In this document: in pieces, positions 39,358-47,418 of the stretch | Numbering within the stretch: position 1 is the stretch's first letter | How the letters are laid out: every line of letters begins with the position of its first letter | Source: Aquidulcibacter sp. | GTDB taxonomy: Bacteria; Pseudomonadota; Alphaproteobacteria; Caulobacterales; Aquidulcibacteraceae | Direction: 5' to 3' | Assembly: GCA_027532555.1 (NCBI GenBank) | Contig: JAPZTJ010000032.1 | Coordinates: 62,001-126,000, forward strand | DNA: 64,000 bases | Made by a program: the position numbers and the translations under genes | Notes under the pieces: model-generated | What the model saw: the letters and a program-made list of their open reading frames with translations, nothing else | Database searches by the model: none | What the model was told of the DNA's origin: nothing

Positions 39358-41036
39358 CAAAAACAAAAAATAAAACAGATGAACTCGTCTTTCTCCCCCT
39401 CGGTGGCTCTAATGAAATCGGCATGAACCTCAACGCTTACGGCTTTGGGCTGGATGGCGATAAGAAGTGGATTGTTGTCGATGTCGGTGTCACCTTCGCT
39501 GGCGAGGAAGGCATTCCGGGCGTGGACTTAATCCTGCCCGATCCAGAATTCCTTGAGACCAATAAGGATGATATCCTCGCCATCGTTCTAACCCACGCCC
39601 ATGAAGACCATATCGGAGCGATGGGCTGGCTGTGGCCGCGCTTCCCCGCTCCCGTCTATGCAACGCCATTTACCGCGCACTTATTGCGCGACAAGCTGCG
39701 GGAACGTGGGATTGAGCGAAAGGTAGCGCTTCACGAAGTGCCCTTGAAGCATCGCTTTCAAATCGGCCCGTTTGACATTGAGTATGTCACCCTGACCCAC
39801 TCGATCGCTGAGCCAAACGGCCTTGCGATCCACACGCCTTTGGGCACGGTGATGCATACGGGCGACTGGAAGATCGACATTGATCCTTTGATCGGGGAAC
39901 AAACCGATAGCGCCCGTATACGCCAGATTGGCGATGATGGCGTTTTGGCCATGATCTGCGACAGCACCAATGTGTTCTCCGAAGGCGAAGCAGGTTCTGA
40001 AGCCGGTGTCCGCGACGGTCTGTTTGAGGCAATCGCAGAGCAAAAGGGCAAAGTGGCTGTGGCGTGCTTTGCTTCCAACGTCGCGCGCATTTTGTCGACA
40101 GTCGAAGCCGCAACAGCAGCTGGCCGCTCGGTGTCTTTGATTGGCCGCTCGATGCTGCGCATCACGGGCGCTGCCAAGGCGGTTGGCCTGCTTCAAGAGG
40201 CTACCTTTATCGAGCCCGAGATGGCGCGCCATTTGCCAGACGACAAAGTGCTTTATCTGTGCACCGGCAGCCAAGGTGAGCCACGTGCTGCTTTGGCCCG
40301 CATTGCCGAAGGTAGCCACCCGTTTGTGACCCTCGGGCGCGGCGATACCTGCCTGTTCTCCAGCCGAGAAATCCCGGGCAATGAGCGCGCGATCCTTGAG
40401 CTCCAAAACAAGCTCGCTATGCGCGGCGTAAACATCATTACCGGCAAAGATCGCCATATCCACGTTTCAGGCCACCCGTGCCGGGATGAGTTGCGTGCCA
40501 TGTATGAGATGGTACGTCCGCAAATTGCCATCCCAACCCATGGCGAACAGCGCCATTTGATGGAGCATGCGAAGTTCGCTTTAAGCCTTCAAGTGCCAGA
40601 AGCTTTGGCCGTCAAGAATGGCGACATGATCCGCTTGGCCCCGGGCCCTGCTGCGGTGATTGACGAAGTGCCCAATGGCCGCTTGCTCGTGGATGGTGAT
40701 GCTATCATTTCCTCGGACAGCGAGACCATTCGAGATCGTATTCGTTTGGGCGAGCACGGCTATGTAATGGTTTCAATTGCCATGGATGCCAAAGGTCGGA
40801 TCAAGGCCGGACCAGATGTGCGGGCGCGTGGCTTGTCCGAGCGCAATGGTGCCCCAGCTGAAGGTCGCCTAGAGCAATTGGCCGATGCGGCGGAAGAGGC
40901 GTTTAACCGCCTAAAACCCGATCAACGCACGGATGAAGAAACCGCTGAAGGCTATGTCATGCGGGCTGTTCGCAAGGCTTGCGACCGCATCTTCGGCAAG
41001 CGCCCTATCGTTGATGTTGTCGTGATGACGATTTAG
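39354..41036 (+). CDS. rnj: ribonuclease J
   Basis: Metallo-beta-lactamase/beta-CASP ribonuclease with 5'-exo and endo activity, used in RNA maturation in alphaproteobacteria. Zinc motif [11 protein letters not shown] (about 79-89), further [13 protein letters not shown], and beta-CASP motifs [16 protein letters not shown] and [10 protein letters not shown]...PTHGEQRH. 560 residues. GTG start coupled to coaX. Confidence 0.96.
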   Translation: MTKTKNKTDELVFLPLGGSNEIGMNLNAYGFGLDGDKKWIVVDVGVTFAGEEGIPGVDLILPDPEFLETNKDDILAIVLTHAHEDHIGAMGWLWPRFPAPVYATPFTAHLLRDKLRERGIERKVALHEVPLKHRFQIGPFDIEYVTLTHSIAEPNGLAIHTPLGTVMHTGDWKIDIDPLIGEQTDSARIRQIGDDGVLAMICDSTNVFSEGEAGSEAGVRDGLFEAIAEQKGKVAVACFASNVARILSTVEAATAAGRSVSLIGRSMLRITGAAKAVGLLQEATFIEPEMARHLPDDKVLYLCTGSQGEPRAALARIAEGSHPFVTLGRGDTCLFSSREIPGNERAILELQNKLAMRGVNIITGKDRHIHVSGHPCRDELRAMYEMVRPQIAIPTHGEQRHLMEHAKFALSLQVPEALAVKNGDMIRLAPGPAAVIDEVPNGRLLVDGDAIISSDSETIRDRIRLGEHGYVMVSIAMDAKGRIKAGPDVRARGLSERNGAPAEGRLEQLADAAEEAFNRLKPDQRTDEETAEGYVMRAVRKACDRIFGKRPIVDVVVMTI

Positions 41037-41048
41037 GTCGGCTTAGTG

Positions 41049-41068
41049 GTTTTTTCTTTAGAAAAAAC
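41049..41068 (+). terminator. A/T hairpin after rnj
   Basis: GTTTTTTC and GAAAAAAC flank a 4-nt TTTA loop, 12 bp after the rnj stop. The stem is A/T-rich, so termination strength is uncertain; it may act in both directions between the convergent genes. Confidence 0.4.
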
Positions 41069-41072
41069 AACT

Positions 41073-41118
41073 TAGAAGCACTTTGGTGAAAGGCAGAGCC
41101 AACACCAAAGTGCTTCTA
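41073..41118. terminator. 16-bp perfect hairpin between convergent genes
   Basis: TAGAAGCACTTTGGTG and its exact complement CACCAAAGTGCTTCTA flank a 14-nt loop. It sits between the convergent rnj and M20 genes. There is no U-run, but a stem this long is a plausible bidirectional terminator or mRNA 3'-end stabiliser; it could also be a dispersed repeat. Confidence 0.5.
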
Positions 41119-41156
41119 GTGGAGACATTCAATCCAGAGACGACAGACGCATACCC

Positions 41157-42497
41157 CTAGGGCGTACCCAAGAACGTCATCGCCGCGACGACATAGCCTT
41201 CGACACTCGATTTGACTGAGGCTTCCGGCTCAATCCGGAACAAGGGTGAGTGATGGGGTGGCGCTTTGCTCACGTCATCGGTGATGCTACCGCCGACATT
41301 GAAGAACACGCTTTTGATGCCGCCCCACTCTGGCGCACCGTAATAGGCAAAGTCTTCAGCGCCCATGCTGGAGCGGGGAATCTTGGACATGCGGTCCGCG
41401 CCAAAGGCTGTCTCGAGGCTGGCGCGTAGCTTGGCGGCGTTCTCAGGATCATTCAGATTGGGCGGGGCTTTTTCTGCCAGATTGGTGACGATGGGCATCC
41501 GATCCTCCGGCACGCCATAGGTCTTTGCCACACCGTCAGAAATCCGCTTGATGCCATTAAGGAGTTCTGCCCGCACTTCAGGCGTGTCGGCCCGCACGGT
41601 GAGTTCCAAACGCGCCTCTTCGGGAATGATGTTGCGCTTTAGGCCAGCCTGCACGACACCCACAGTCACAATGCCGGGCTCTAGAGGCGAGATGTTACGG
41701 CTGACCAAGGTCTGTAATGCCATCACCAGATTGGACGCGACCACAATCGGATCCACGGTCTGTTGCGGCGAGGCACCATGCCCGCCTACGCCGCGTACAA
41801 TGATGTTCACGCTATCAGAGCTAGAATTGGCAACGCGGCTTTCAACCTTGAACTTGCCGCGCTCTAGGCCGCTGGCAATGTGGAGGCCCAGCGCAATGTC
41901 AGGCTTTGGGAACCGTGTATAAAGACCATCTTGCAACATGGCCAATGCCCCGCCCAAGCGTTCCTCGGCAGGCTGGAAGACGAGGACGATTGTGCCACGC
42001 CACTGGCTCTTACGTGTCATCAATTGTCGCGCAGCGCCGATGAGGGCGGCGACATGAACATCATGGCCGCAGGCATGCATGACGGGCATCTCAATCCCGT
42101 CGGCATCGATCTGCCGGACTTTAGATTCATAAGGCAGGCCATTGCGTTCGAGTATTGGGAGGCCGTCCATGTCGGCGCGCAACATAATGGTTGGTCCAGC
42201 GCCATTTCGGATCACACCGACAACACCTGTGCCGCCGACTTTCTCTGTGATCTCAATCCCACCGATAGCGCGCAGTTCTCGCGCCACAACGCCTGCGGTG
42301 CGCGTTTCGCGGAAGGACAGTTCTGGATTGGCGTGCAAATCCTCCCACAAGCTTTTCAGCGAGCTTGAATAATCAGCAGCCACACTAGCGCTCAACTCTG
42401 GAATTTTGAGCGTCTGCACCGGCGCAGTCGGTTTAGGGGCAGCAGCGCCTAAGATGATCAGTGCGGCTAGTGTAGCTATTGAAGTAGTTCTTTTCAT
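41157..42497 (-). CDS. M20 family amidohydrolase/metallopeptidase, exported
   Basis: Aminoacylase/IAA-amino-acid hydrolase-like M20D enzyme. Signal peptide (MKRTTSIATLAALIILGAAAP). Metal-site motifs: HACGHDVHVAAL (about 133-144), FQPAEE (about 170), GLHIASG, and C-terminal SSMGAEDFAYYG. The substrate is unknown. The start at 42497 gives a normal signal peptide; the frame to 42527 adds 10 unlikely residues. It is divergent from mce. Confidence 0.9.
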   Translation of the reverse strand: MKRTTSIATLAALIILGAAAPKPTAPVQTLKIPELSASVAADYSSSLKSLWEDLHANPELSFRETRTAGVVARELRAIGGIEITEKVGGTGVVGVIRNGAGPTIMLRADMDGLPILERNGLPYESKVRQIDADGIEMPVMHACGHDVHVAALIGAARQLMTRKSQWRGTIVLVFQPAEERLGGALAMLQDGLYTRFPKPDIALGLHIASGLERGKFKVESRVANSSSDSVNIIVRGVGGHGASPQQTVDPIVVASNLVMALQTLVSRNISPLEPGIVTVGVVQAGLKRNIIPEEARLELTVRADTPEVRAELLNGIKRISDGVAKTYGVPEDRMPIVTNLAEKAPPNLNDPENAAKLRASLETAFGADRMSKIPRSSMGAEDFAYYGAPEWGGIKSVFFNVGGSITDDVSKAPPHHSPLFRIEPEASVKSSVEGYVVAAMTFLGTP

Positions 42498-42653
42498 AGT
42501 GGTCTCCCCGATCACAATTCTGATCACAGCCTTTTGAGGCTAAGGACCGCCGCCGCGCTTGTCTATCCAAAAGTGAGGCCTACCTGTGGGCTAAGATTGA
42601 CGTAGCCGCCTAAAGCCATGATGGAAGCGGGCCACTTGCACAGGAAAAGCATC

Positions 42654-43079
42654 ATGAAACTGGGTCGTCTCAATCACGTCGGCATTGCCGTGCCCTCCAT
42701 TGCCGCTGCCTTGGAAAATTACAAAGCCCTCTACGGCGTCACCGACGCCGACATTACGCCCATGCGCGACATGCCAGAGCAAGGCGTGAAGGTGGCTTTT
42801 GTCGATATTCCAAATAGTCAGCTTGAATTGATTGAGCCTTTGGGGGAGGCGTCGCCCATCCACAAATTCCTCGAAAAGAACCCCAATGGCGGTCAGCATC
42901 ATGTATGCTTCGAGGTCCCAGAGATTTATGCCGCCCGCGACGCGATGAAGGCCAATGGCGCGACCATTCTGGGCGAACCGCGGATTGGGGCTCACGGCAC
43001 TTTGATTATCTTTGTTCACCCGAAGAATTCAAACGGTGTATTGATCGAGCTCATGGAAACGCCGAAGGGGGCCCATTAG
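42654..43079 (+). CDS. mce: methylmalonyl-CoA epimerase
   Basis: VOC-fold epimerase interconverting (R)- and (S)-methylmalonyl-CoA in propionate metabolism. LNHVGIAVPSIAAALENYK (metal His), ELIEPLGEASPIHKFLEKNPNGGQHHVCFEV and VLIELMETPKG (metal Glu) are the family signature. 141 residues. It is followed immediately by a DUF1467 gene, a pairing usual in alphaproteobacteria. Confidence 0.95.
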   Translation: MKLGRLNHVGIAVPSIAAALENYKALYGVTDADITPMRDMPEQGVKVAFVDIPNSQLELIEPLGEASPIHKFLEKNPNGGQHHVCFEVPEIYAARDAMKANGATILGEPRIGAHGTLIIFVHPKNSNGVLIELMETPKGAH

Positions 43080-43343
43080 ATGGATTGGTTCACAGGGATC
43101 GCAATCTTCCTCACCATGTGGTGGGTGATCCTGTTTTGCGTCCTACCGATTGGCGTGCGCAGCCAAGAAGAAAGCGGCGAAATTGTCGCCGGCACAGACC
43201 CTGGTGCCCCTGTTGTCGCCAACATCAAGCAGAAATTGATCTGGACGACAGCGATCACGTCCATTGTGTGGACAGCTTTTGCCCTGCTTTTGATGACAGG
43301 ATGGGTCTCGTTGGAGCATCCATTGGGTCGGTTGATGGGCTGA
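43080..43343 (+). CDS. DUF1467 family membrane protein
   Basis: 87-residue protein with two membrane segments (about 5-24 and 53-73) and a conserved VLPIGVRSQEESGEIVAGTDPGAP loop. The function is unknown; members sit between mce and proS in many alphaproteobacteria. It starts directly after the mce stop. Confidence 0.85.
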   Translation: MDWFTGIAIFLTMWWVILFCVLPIGVRSQEESGEIVAGTDPGAPVVANIKQKLIWTTAITSIVWTAFALLLMTGWVSLEHPLGRLMG

Positions 43344-43514
43344 CGGGCTCGATCGACCTGAAAATTGGGTCAATTTCGGCTTCAAGCCCAAAAAGAGGGC
43401 AGGGTTTGCACCACATTTAGCCGCATGATGGGCAATGGCATGTTTTTGCGGCAATTGGGCAGCCACCATGTTGCACCTGCGAGGCGGGACGGCGATTGTG
43501 CACTTGCGAGACGG

Positions 43515-43600
43515 GCCTGTCGATCCCTCGTAAATGCCTGATGGCGTTTCCTCCCAGAACCTTTGCGCCGCGCCTGACTTGTTCAAGCGCGGCCTTTTTT
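43515..43600 (+). ncRNA. candidate small RNA with anti-Shine-Dalgarno loop
   Basis: In the 492-bp gap before proS, a hairpin (AAATGCC/GGCGTTT with TGAT loop, 43532-43549) is followed by unpaired CCTCCCAG (43550-43557) and then a strong Rho-independent terminator (43567-43600). This hairpin / C-rich single strand / terminator order is that of trans-acting sRNAs; CTCCCA is the target-pairing motif of AbcR-type alphaproteobacterial sRNAs. No convincing promoter was found, so the 5' end is approximate. Confidence 0.4.
43567..43600 (+). terminator. Rho-independent terminator
   Basis: GCCGCGC (43567-43573) and GCGCGGC (43587-43593) pair perfectly around a 13-nt loop and are followed by C and six T. 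It ends the candidate small RNA or the mce-DUF1467 transcript. Confidence 0.75.
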
Positions 43601-43625
43601 CGTTTAGGGGGTGGCCCCTCTGAAG

Positions 43626-43656
43626 CCCCTCTCCCCCTTGGGGGGCGAGGGGAGAG
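43626..43656. repeat. C/G-rich palindrome of REP type
   Basis: CCCTCTCCCCC and GGGGGGCGAGGG pair with one mismatch around a TT loop. Palindromes of this composition are dispersed between genes in many alphaproteobacteria. The remaining sequence to proS (43657-43835) shows no gene I can support. Confidence 0.45.
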
Positions 43657-43835
43657 CGCACAATTTGAAATCGAAACACTTGGTCCCACTTTCGTGAAAC
43701 ATGGTTTTCACCATAATAGGTCTAGACGAAAAGAACTTCTTTCCGCCCCCGCCCCAAACACCACCCGCAGCGCTGACTAATTGCCTCAGCGCGCGGCACA
43801 GACTATGGCAGAGCGTCAAAGAGAAGGTGATCGCC

Positions 43836-45185
43836 ATGCGCATGTCGCGCTATTTCCTGCCCGTTACAAAAGAAACCCCAGCCAACGCCGAAATCGTGTC
43901 GCACAAGCTGATGCTGCGCACCGGCATGATCAAGCAACATTCCGCTGGCATCTATTCCTGGCTGCCTTTGGGCTTGAAAGTCTTGCAAAAGATCGAGGCC
44001 ATTGTGCGCGAAGAACAAAACCGCTCCGGCGCACTGGAGGTCTTGATGCCAACCATGCAAGGGGCAGACTTATGGCGTGAAAGTGGCCGCTATGATGCTT
44101 ATGGCGCAGAAATGCTGCGCATCACCGACCGACATGAGCGTGACCTGTTGTTTGGTCCCACCGCCGAAGAAGTCGTGACGGATATCTTCCGCAACCATGT
44201 ACGCTCGTACAAGGAATTGCCGCTGAACCTCTATAACATCCAGTGGAAGTTCCGCGATGAAGTCCGCCCCCGCTTTGGCGTGATGCGCGGCCGCGAGTTT
44301 TTGATGAAAGATGCCTATAGCTTTGATCTCGACGAAGCTGGCGCGCGCGATGCCTATAACAAGATGTTTCTGGCCTATCTGAAGACCTTCCAGCGCTTGG
44401 GCCTGCAAGCCGTGCCCATGCGCGCCGATACGGGGCCGATTGGTGGCGATTTAAGCCATGAGTTTTTGGTGCTCGCGCCCACAGGTGAAAGCGGCGTGTT
44501 CTATGATGCTGTCTATGACGAGACTGATTGGGCCGGCATGGATATCAGCTTTGATAACAATGACGCAGCGCGCGCCAATCGCGCTGAGACTGTGTCGCGC
44601 ATCGTGAAGGCCTATGCGGCAACTGATGAAATCCATGATGAGAGCCGCTTTGAGAGCGAAGTGCCGACAGACCGCCGCCGCACCGGCCGCGGGATCGAAG
44701 TGGGTCATATCTTCTTTTTCGGCACCAAATATTCCGCGCCTATGAATGCCAAAGTCTCTGGGCCAGATGGCAAAGACGTTTTGGTGCAAATGGGCTCTTA
44801 CGGCATTGGCGTATCGCGTCTGGTCGGGGCGATTATTGAGGCCAGCCATGACGAGAACGGCATCATCTGGCCAGATGCTGTCGCCCCGTTTGATGTTGGC
44901 GTGATCAGCTTGCGCCCCGGCGATGAAGCTGTCGATACCGCCTGTGAGCAGGCCTATCAGGCTCTTCTAAAGGCCGGCATGGATCCACTTTATGACGACA
45001 GCCAAGACCGTCCGGGGGCGAAGTTCGCCACCATGGATTTGATCGGTGTGCCTACCCAATTGATCGTGGGGCCAAAAGGTCTTGCCAATGGTTTGGTCGA
45101 GGTAAAGGACCGCAAGACTGGCACCAAGGAAGAAGTCTCCTTGGAAAGCGCGCTATCACGTCTCACAGCTAAGGCCTCCGCATGA
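43836..45185 (+). CDS. proS: prolyl-tRNA synthetase (short alphaproteobacterial type)
   Basis: Class II aminoacyl-tRNA synthetase. Motifs: [15 protein letters not shown] start, [23 protein letters not shown], motif 2 [29 protein letters not shown], motif 3 [14 protein letters not shown]. 449 residues: the editing insertion domain of the E. coli enzyme is absent, as is usual in alphaproteobacteria. ATG 43836 is chosen over a frame extending to 43701. It overlaps the next gene by 4 bp. Confidence 0.97.
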   Translation: MRMSRYFLPVTKETPANAEIVSHKLMLRTGMIKQHSAGIYSWLPLGLKVLQKIEAIVREEQNRSGALEVLMPTMQGADLWRESGRYDAYGAEMLRITDRHERDLLFGPTAEEVVTDIFRNHVRSYKELPLNLYNIQWKFRDEVRPRFGVMRGREFLMKDAYSFDLDEAGARDAYNKMFLAYLKTFQRLGLQAVPMRADTGPIGGDLSHEFLVLAPTGESGVFYDAVYDETDWAGMDISFDNNDAARANRAETVSRIVKAYAATDEIHDESRFESEVPTDRRRTGRGIEVGHIFFFGTKYSAPMNAKVSGPDGKDVLVQMGSYGIGVSRLVGAIIEASHDENGIIWPDAVAPFDVGVISLRPGDEAVDTACEQAYQALLKAGMDPLYDDSQDRPGAKFATMDLIGVPTQLIVGPKGLANGLVEVKDRKTGTKEEVSLESALSRLTAKASA

Positions 45186-46459
45186 AAGCTGGCGGCGCGG
45201 GCCCTTTTGGCATGTGGGAGCGCACGCTAGCCGCACGCTATTTGCGGGCCCGGCGTGAAGATGGCGGGGTCGCACTGATCTCGTTGATTAGCTTTATCGG
45301 CATATTTCTGGCCGTCGCCGTCCTCATCATTGTGATGAGCGTGATGAATGGCTTTCGTGCAGAGCTTCTAGGACGCATATTGGGCGTTAATGGTCATGTC
45401 TTTGTCGATGTGCGGAACATGCCCATTCCAGAAGCCCGCGCCATCGTGGCTAACGCCAAGGCTTTGCCCGGCGTTATTGACGTGATGCCCAAGATTGACG
45501 GTCAAGTCATGGCGGTCGGTCAAGGTGGCAATTTGGCACGTGGTGCTGTGGTGACCGGGCTAGCGCCGTCAGATCTGAGCAAGCTCAAAATCGTCTCGGG
45601 CAATCTGGTCGGCGGAAACCTCAAGACTTGGGGTGTGGGCGAGTATGGCGGCGACGAGATCGCTATGGGCTCTCGCCTTGCAGAAGCCTTAGGCGTTCTA
45701 CCGGGGGATTCGGTTCAGCTCATCTCGCCACAAGGGGCGTCGACCCCGTTTGGCACCACCCCGCGTATCAAGGACTACACCGTCTCTGCCATCTTCGACA
45801 TTGGGATGAGCGAGTATGACGCGACCTTTATCTATATGCCGATTGAGCAAGCCCAATTATTCTTCTCAAAAGAAACCAGCTGGGACACGATTGAACTGCG
45901 GATGCAGGATCCGGATAAAGCTGATCTTCTGGCGCTAGAAGTCGCGAAATTCAGCCAAAACCGCTATGTGACGGATTGGCGGCAACAATCAGAAAGCCTC
46001 GTGTCCGCTTTGCAGATTGAGCGCAATGTGATGCGGTTGATCTTGATGCTGATTGTCGCGATTGCGGCAATGAACATCATCTCTGGCCTTGTCATGCTGG
46101 TGAAGAATAAAGGCCGCGATATCGCCATCCTGCGCACTATGGGGGCGTCGCGCGCTTCCATCATGCGGGTATTTATGATGTCGGGCGCAAGCGTTGGCAT
46201 TCTGGCGACACTGGCTGGGGCCATCGGCGGCACGTTGTTCTGCCTGAATATCGGAACCATTCAAAAAGTGGTCGAGTTTGTGTTTGGCCCGGTTTTCAAT
46301 GCCGATGTATATTTCTTGAGCCAGATCCCCGCCAAAGTGGAATGGCATGAAGTGATCACGACAGCTTTGTTTGCAGCAATAGCAAGCGTGGTCGCTACGT
46401 TGCCCCCGTCTTGGCGGGCGTCAAAGCTCGATCCCGTAGAGGCGCTTCGCTATGAGTAG
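45182..46459 (+). CDS. lolC: lipoprotein-releasing ABC transporter permease LolC/E
   Basis: Inner-membrane permease extracting outer-membrane lipoproteins to LolA. N-terminal [30 protein letters not shown], periplasmic MacB-like domain, and three C-terminal membrane segments including [22 protein letters not shown] and final [15 protein letters not shown]. 425 residues. Only one permease gene is present, consistent with a single LolF-like homodimeric permease. Confidence 0.94.
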   Translation: MKAGGAGPFGMWERTLAARYLRARREDGGVALISLISFIGIFLAVAVLIIVMSVMNGFRAELLGRILGVNGHVFVDVRNMPIPEARAIVANAKALPGVIDVMPKIDGQVMAVGQGGNLARGAVVTGLAPSDLSKLKIVSGNLVGGNLKTWGVGEYGGDEIAMGSRLAEALGVLPGDSVQLISPQGASTPFGTTPRIKDYTVSAIFDIGMSEYDATFIYMPIEQAQLFFSKETSWDTIELRMQDPDKADLLALEVAKFSQNRYVTDWRQQSESLVSALQIERNVMRLILMLIVAIAAMNIISGLVMLVKNKGRDIAILRTMGASRASIMRVFMMSGASVGILATLAGAIGGTLFCLNIGTIQKVVEFVFGPVFNADVYFLSQIPAKVEWHEVITTALFAAIASVVATLPPSWRASKLDPVEALRYE

Positions 46460-47132
46460 CCCTGTACTGCGCCTCACAGATTTGCGCAGGGTCTATCAGA
46501 CCCGTGCAGGCGAGCTGGAAGTCCTCAAAGGGGCCAATCTGACCATTATGCCGGGGGAAATCGTCGCGCTGATTGGTCCTTCAGGCTCTGGTAAATCATC
46601 GCTTCTCCATTCGGCTGGTCTGCTAGAGGCCGCCCAAGGAGGCACGGTGGAGCTGGCTGGCATTGATGCGACGAAACTGCCCGACGCCGCACGCACCGCT
46701 TTGCGCCGCACCGCGCTAGGCTTTGTCTATCAATTTCACCATTTGCTGCCGGAGTTTAGCGCGGTCGATAATGTCGCCTTGCCACAATGGATTGCAGGCG
46801 TGGGCCGAGCCGAGGCGCAAGCCCGGGCGGAGCAACTCTTGGATATGATGGGCCTAGCGGACCGCAAGCAGCATCAACCAGGTCAATTGTCGGGCGGCGA
46901 GCAGCAACGGGTGGCCATTGCGCGTGCACTTGCCAATCAACCCGCCCTTTTGATTGCGGATGAGCCCACCGGCAACCTCGATCCCGCCACTTCCAGCTTT
47001 GTGTTTGACACTTTCCGTAAAGCGACGCGGGAGGAGGGGACCTCTGCTCTGGTTGCTACGCATAACCTTGATTTAGCGCGGCAAATGGACCGCGTATTCC
47101 GCATCGAAGGCGGTGTTCTGGTTCAGGACTAG
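46452..47132 (+). CDS. lolD: lipoprotein-releasing ABC transporter ATPase LolD
   Basis: ATPase of the Lol complex. Walker A GPSGSGKSSLL (about 39-49), Q-loop FVYQFHHLLPEF typical of LolD, signature LSGGEQQRVAIARAL, Walker B LLIADEPTGNLD, switch ATHNLD. 226 residues. It overlaps the permease gene by 8 bp. Confidence 0.96.
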   Translation: MSSPVLRLTDLRRVYQTRAGELEVLKGANLTIMPGEIVALIGPSGSGKSSLLHSAGLLEAAQGGTVELAGIDATKLPDAARTALRRTALGFVYQFHHLLPEFSAVDNVALPQWIAGVGRAEAQARAEQLLDMMGLADRKQHQPGQLSGGEQQRVAIARALANQPALLIADEPTGNLDPATSSFVFDTFRKATREEGTSALVATHNLDLARQMDRVFRIEGGVLVQD

Positions 47133-47180
47133 AACCCTCAATCTTTGTTCCATCGTTCTGCAAAAAGCCTCTTGTCATGA

Positions 47181-47195
47181 GAACAAAACAAGAAT
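47181..47195 (+). promoter_or_regulatory. SOS-box-like site (one mismatch)
   Basis: GAAC-N7-GAAT is one base from the alphaproteobacterial LexA box (GTTC-N7-GTTC, here in reverse orientation). It lies between a possible -35 (TTGTCA, 47172-47177) and a weak -10 (TAGCAC, 47195-47200; 17-bp spacer), where bound LexA would repress. It lies 31 bp upstream of a 28-codon membrane peptide gene. Confidence 0.4.
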
Positions 47196-47225
47196 AGCAC
47201 GAACGCAGAACAAAGTAGGTGTAAC

Positions 47226-47312
47226 ATGGCCCAGCTTCAAGACGCAGCCGCTTTCGCAGCAATTATCGCATTCACCCTCATGGCTTGGGGTTGGGGCGCT
47301 GTCATCGGTTGA
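47226..47312 (+). CDS. 28-aa membrane peptide, candidate SidA-like SOS division inhibitor
   Basis: ATG frame preceded by a modest ribosome-binding site (TAGGTG, 6 bp upstream). It encodes a short polar start (MAQLQDA) and one continuous membrane segment with a Trp/Gly-rich end (FTLMAWGWGAVIG). Size and topology match Caulobacter SidA, a 29-residue SOS-induced inner-membrane inhibitor of FtsW/FtsN-dependent division. An SOS-like box sits upstream, and dnaE follows. No sequence comparison with SidA was possible. Confidence 0.5.
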   Translation: MAQLQDAAAFAAIIAFTLMAWGWGAVIG

Positions 47313-47327
47313 GGATGGCTTCAAGAT

Positions 47328-47351
47328 TTCTGTCGGCGAGGGCTGACAGAA
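47328..47351 (+). terminator. hairpin after the small membrane peptide
   Basis: TTCTGTC and GACAGAA pair perfectly around a 10-nt loop, 15 bp after the peptide stop and about 70 bp before dnaE. No T-run follows, so it is a weak terminator or attenuator candidate. Confidence 0.35.
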
Positions 47352-47418
47352 CCTCAAGAGTCCTGCCAGACTAAGTCCCTCTTTGGTGATGATTCTGTCG
47401 ACGGATTCAGGTGGCCCT

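Noticed and set aside
39681-40463. Minus-strand frame opposite rnj
   Set aside because: Shadow of the ribonuclease J gene, no motif.
43601-43835. T-box or other riboswitch in the proS leader
   Set aside because: No T-box sequence or specifier stem recognised; the leader shows only a REP-like palindrome and a weak inverted repeat near 43693-43711.
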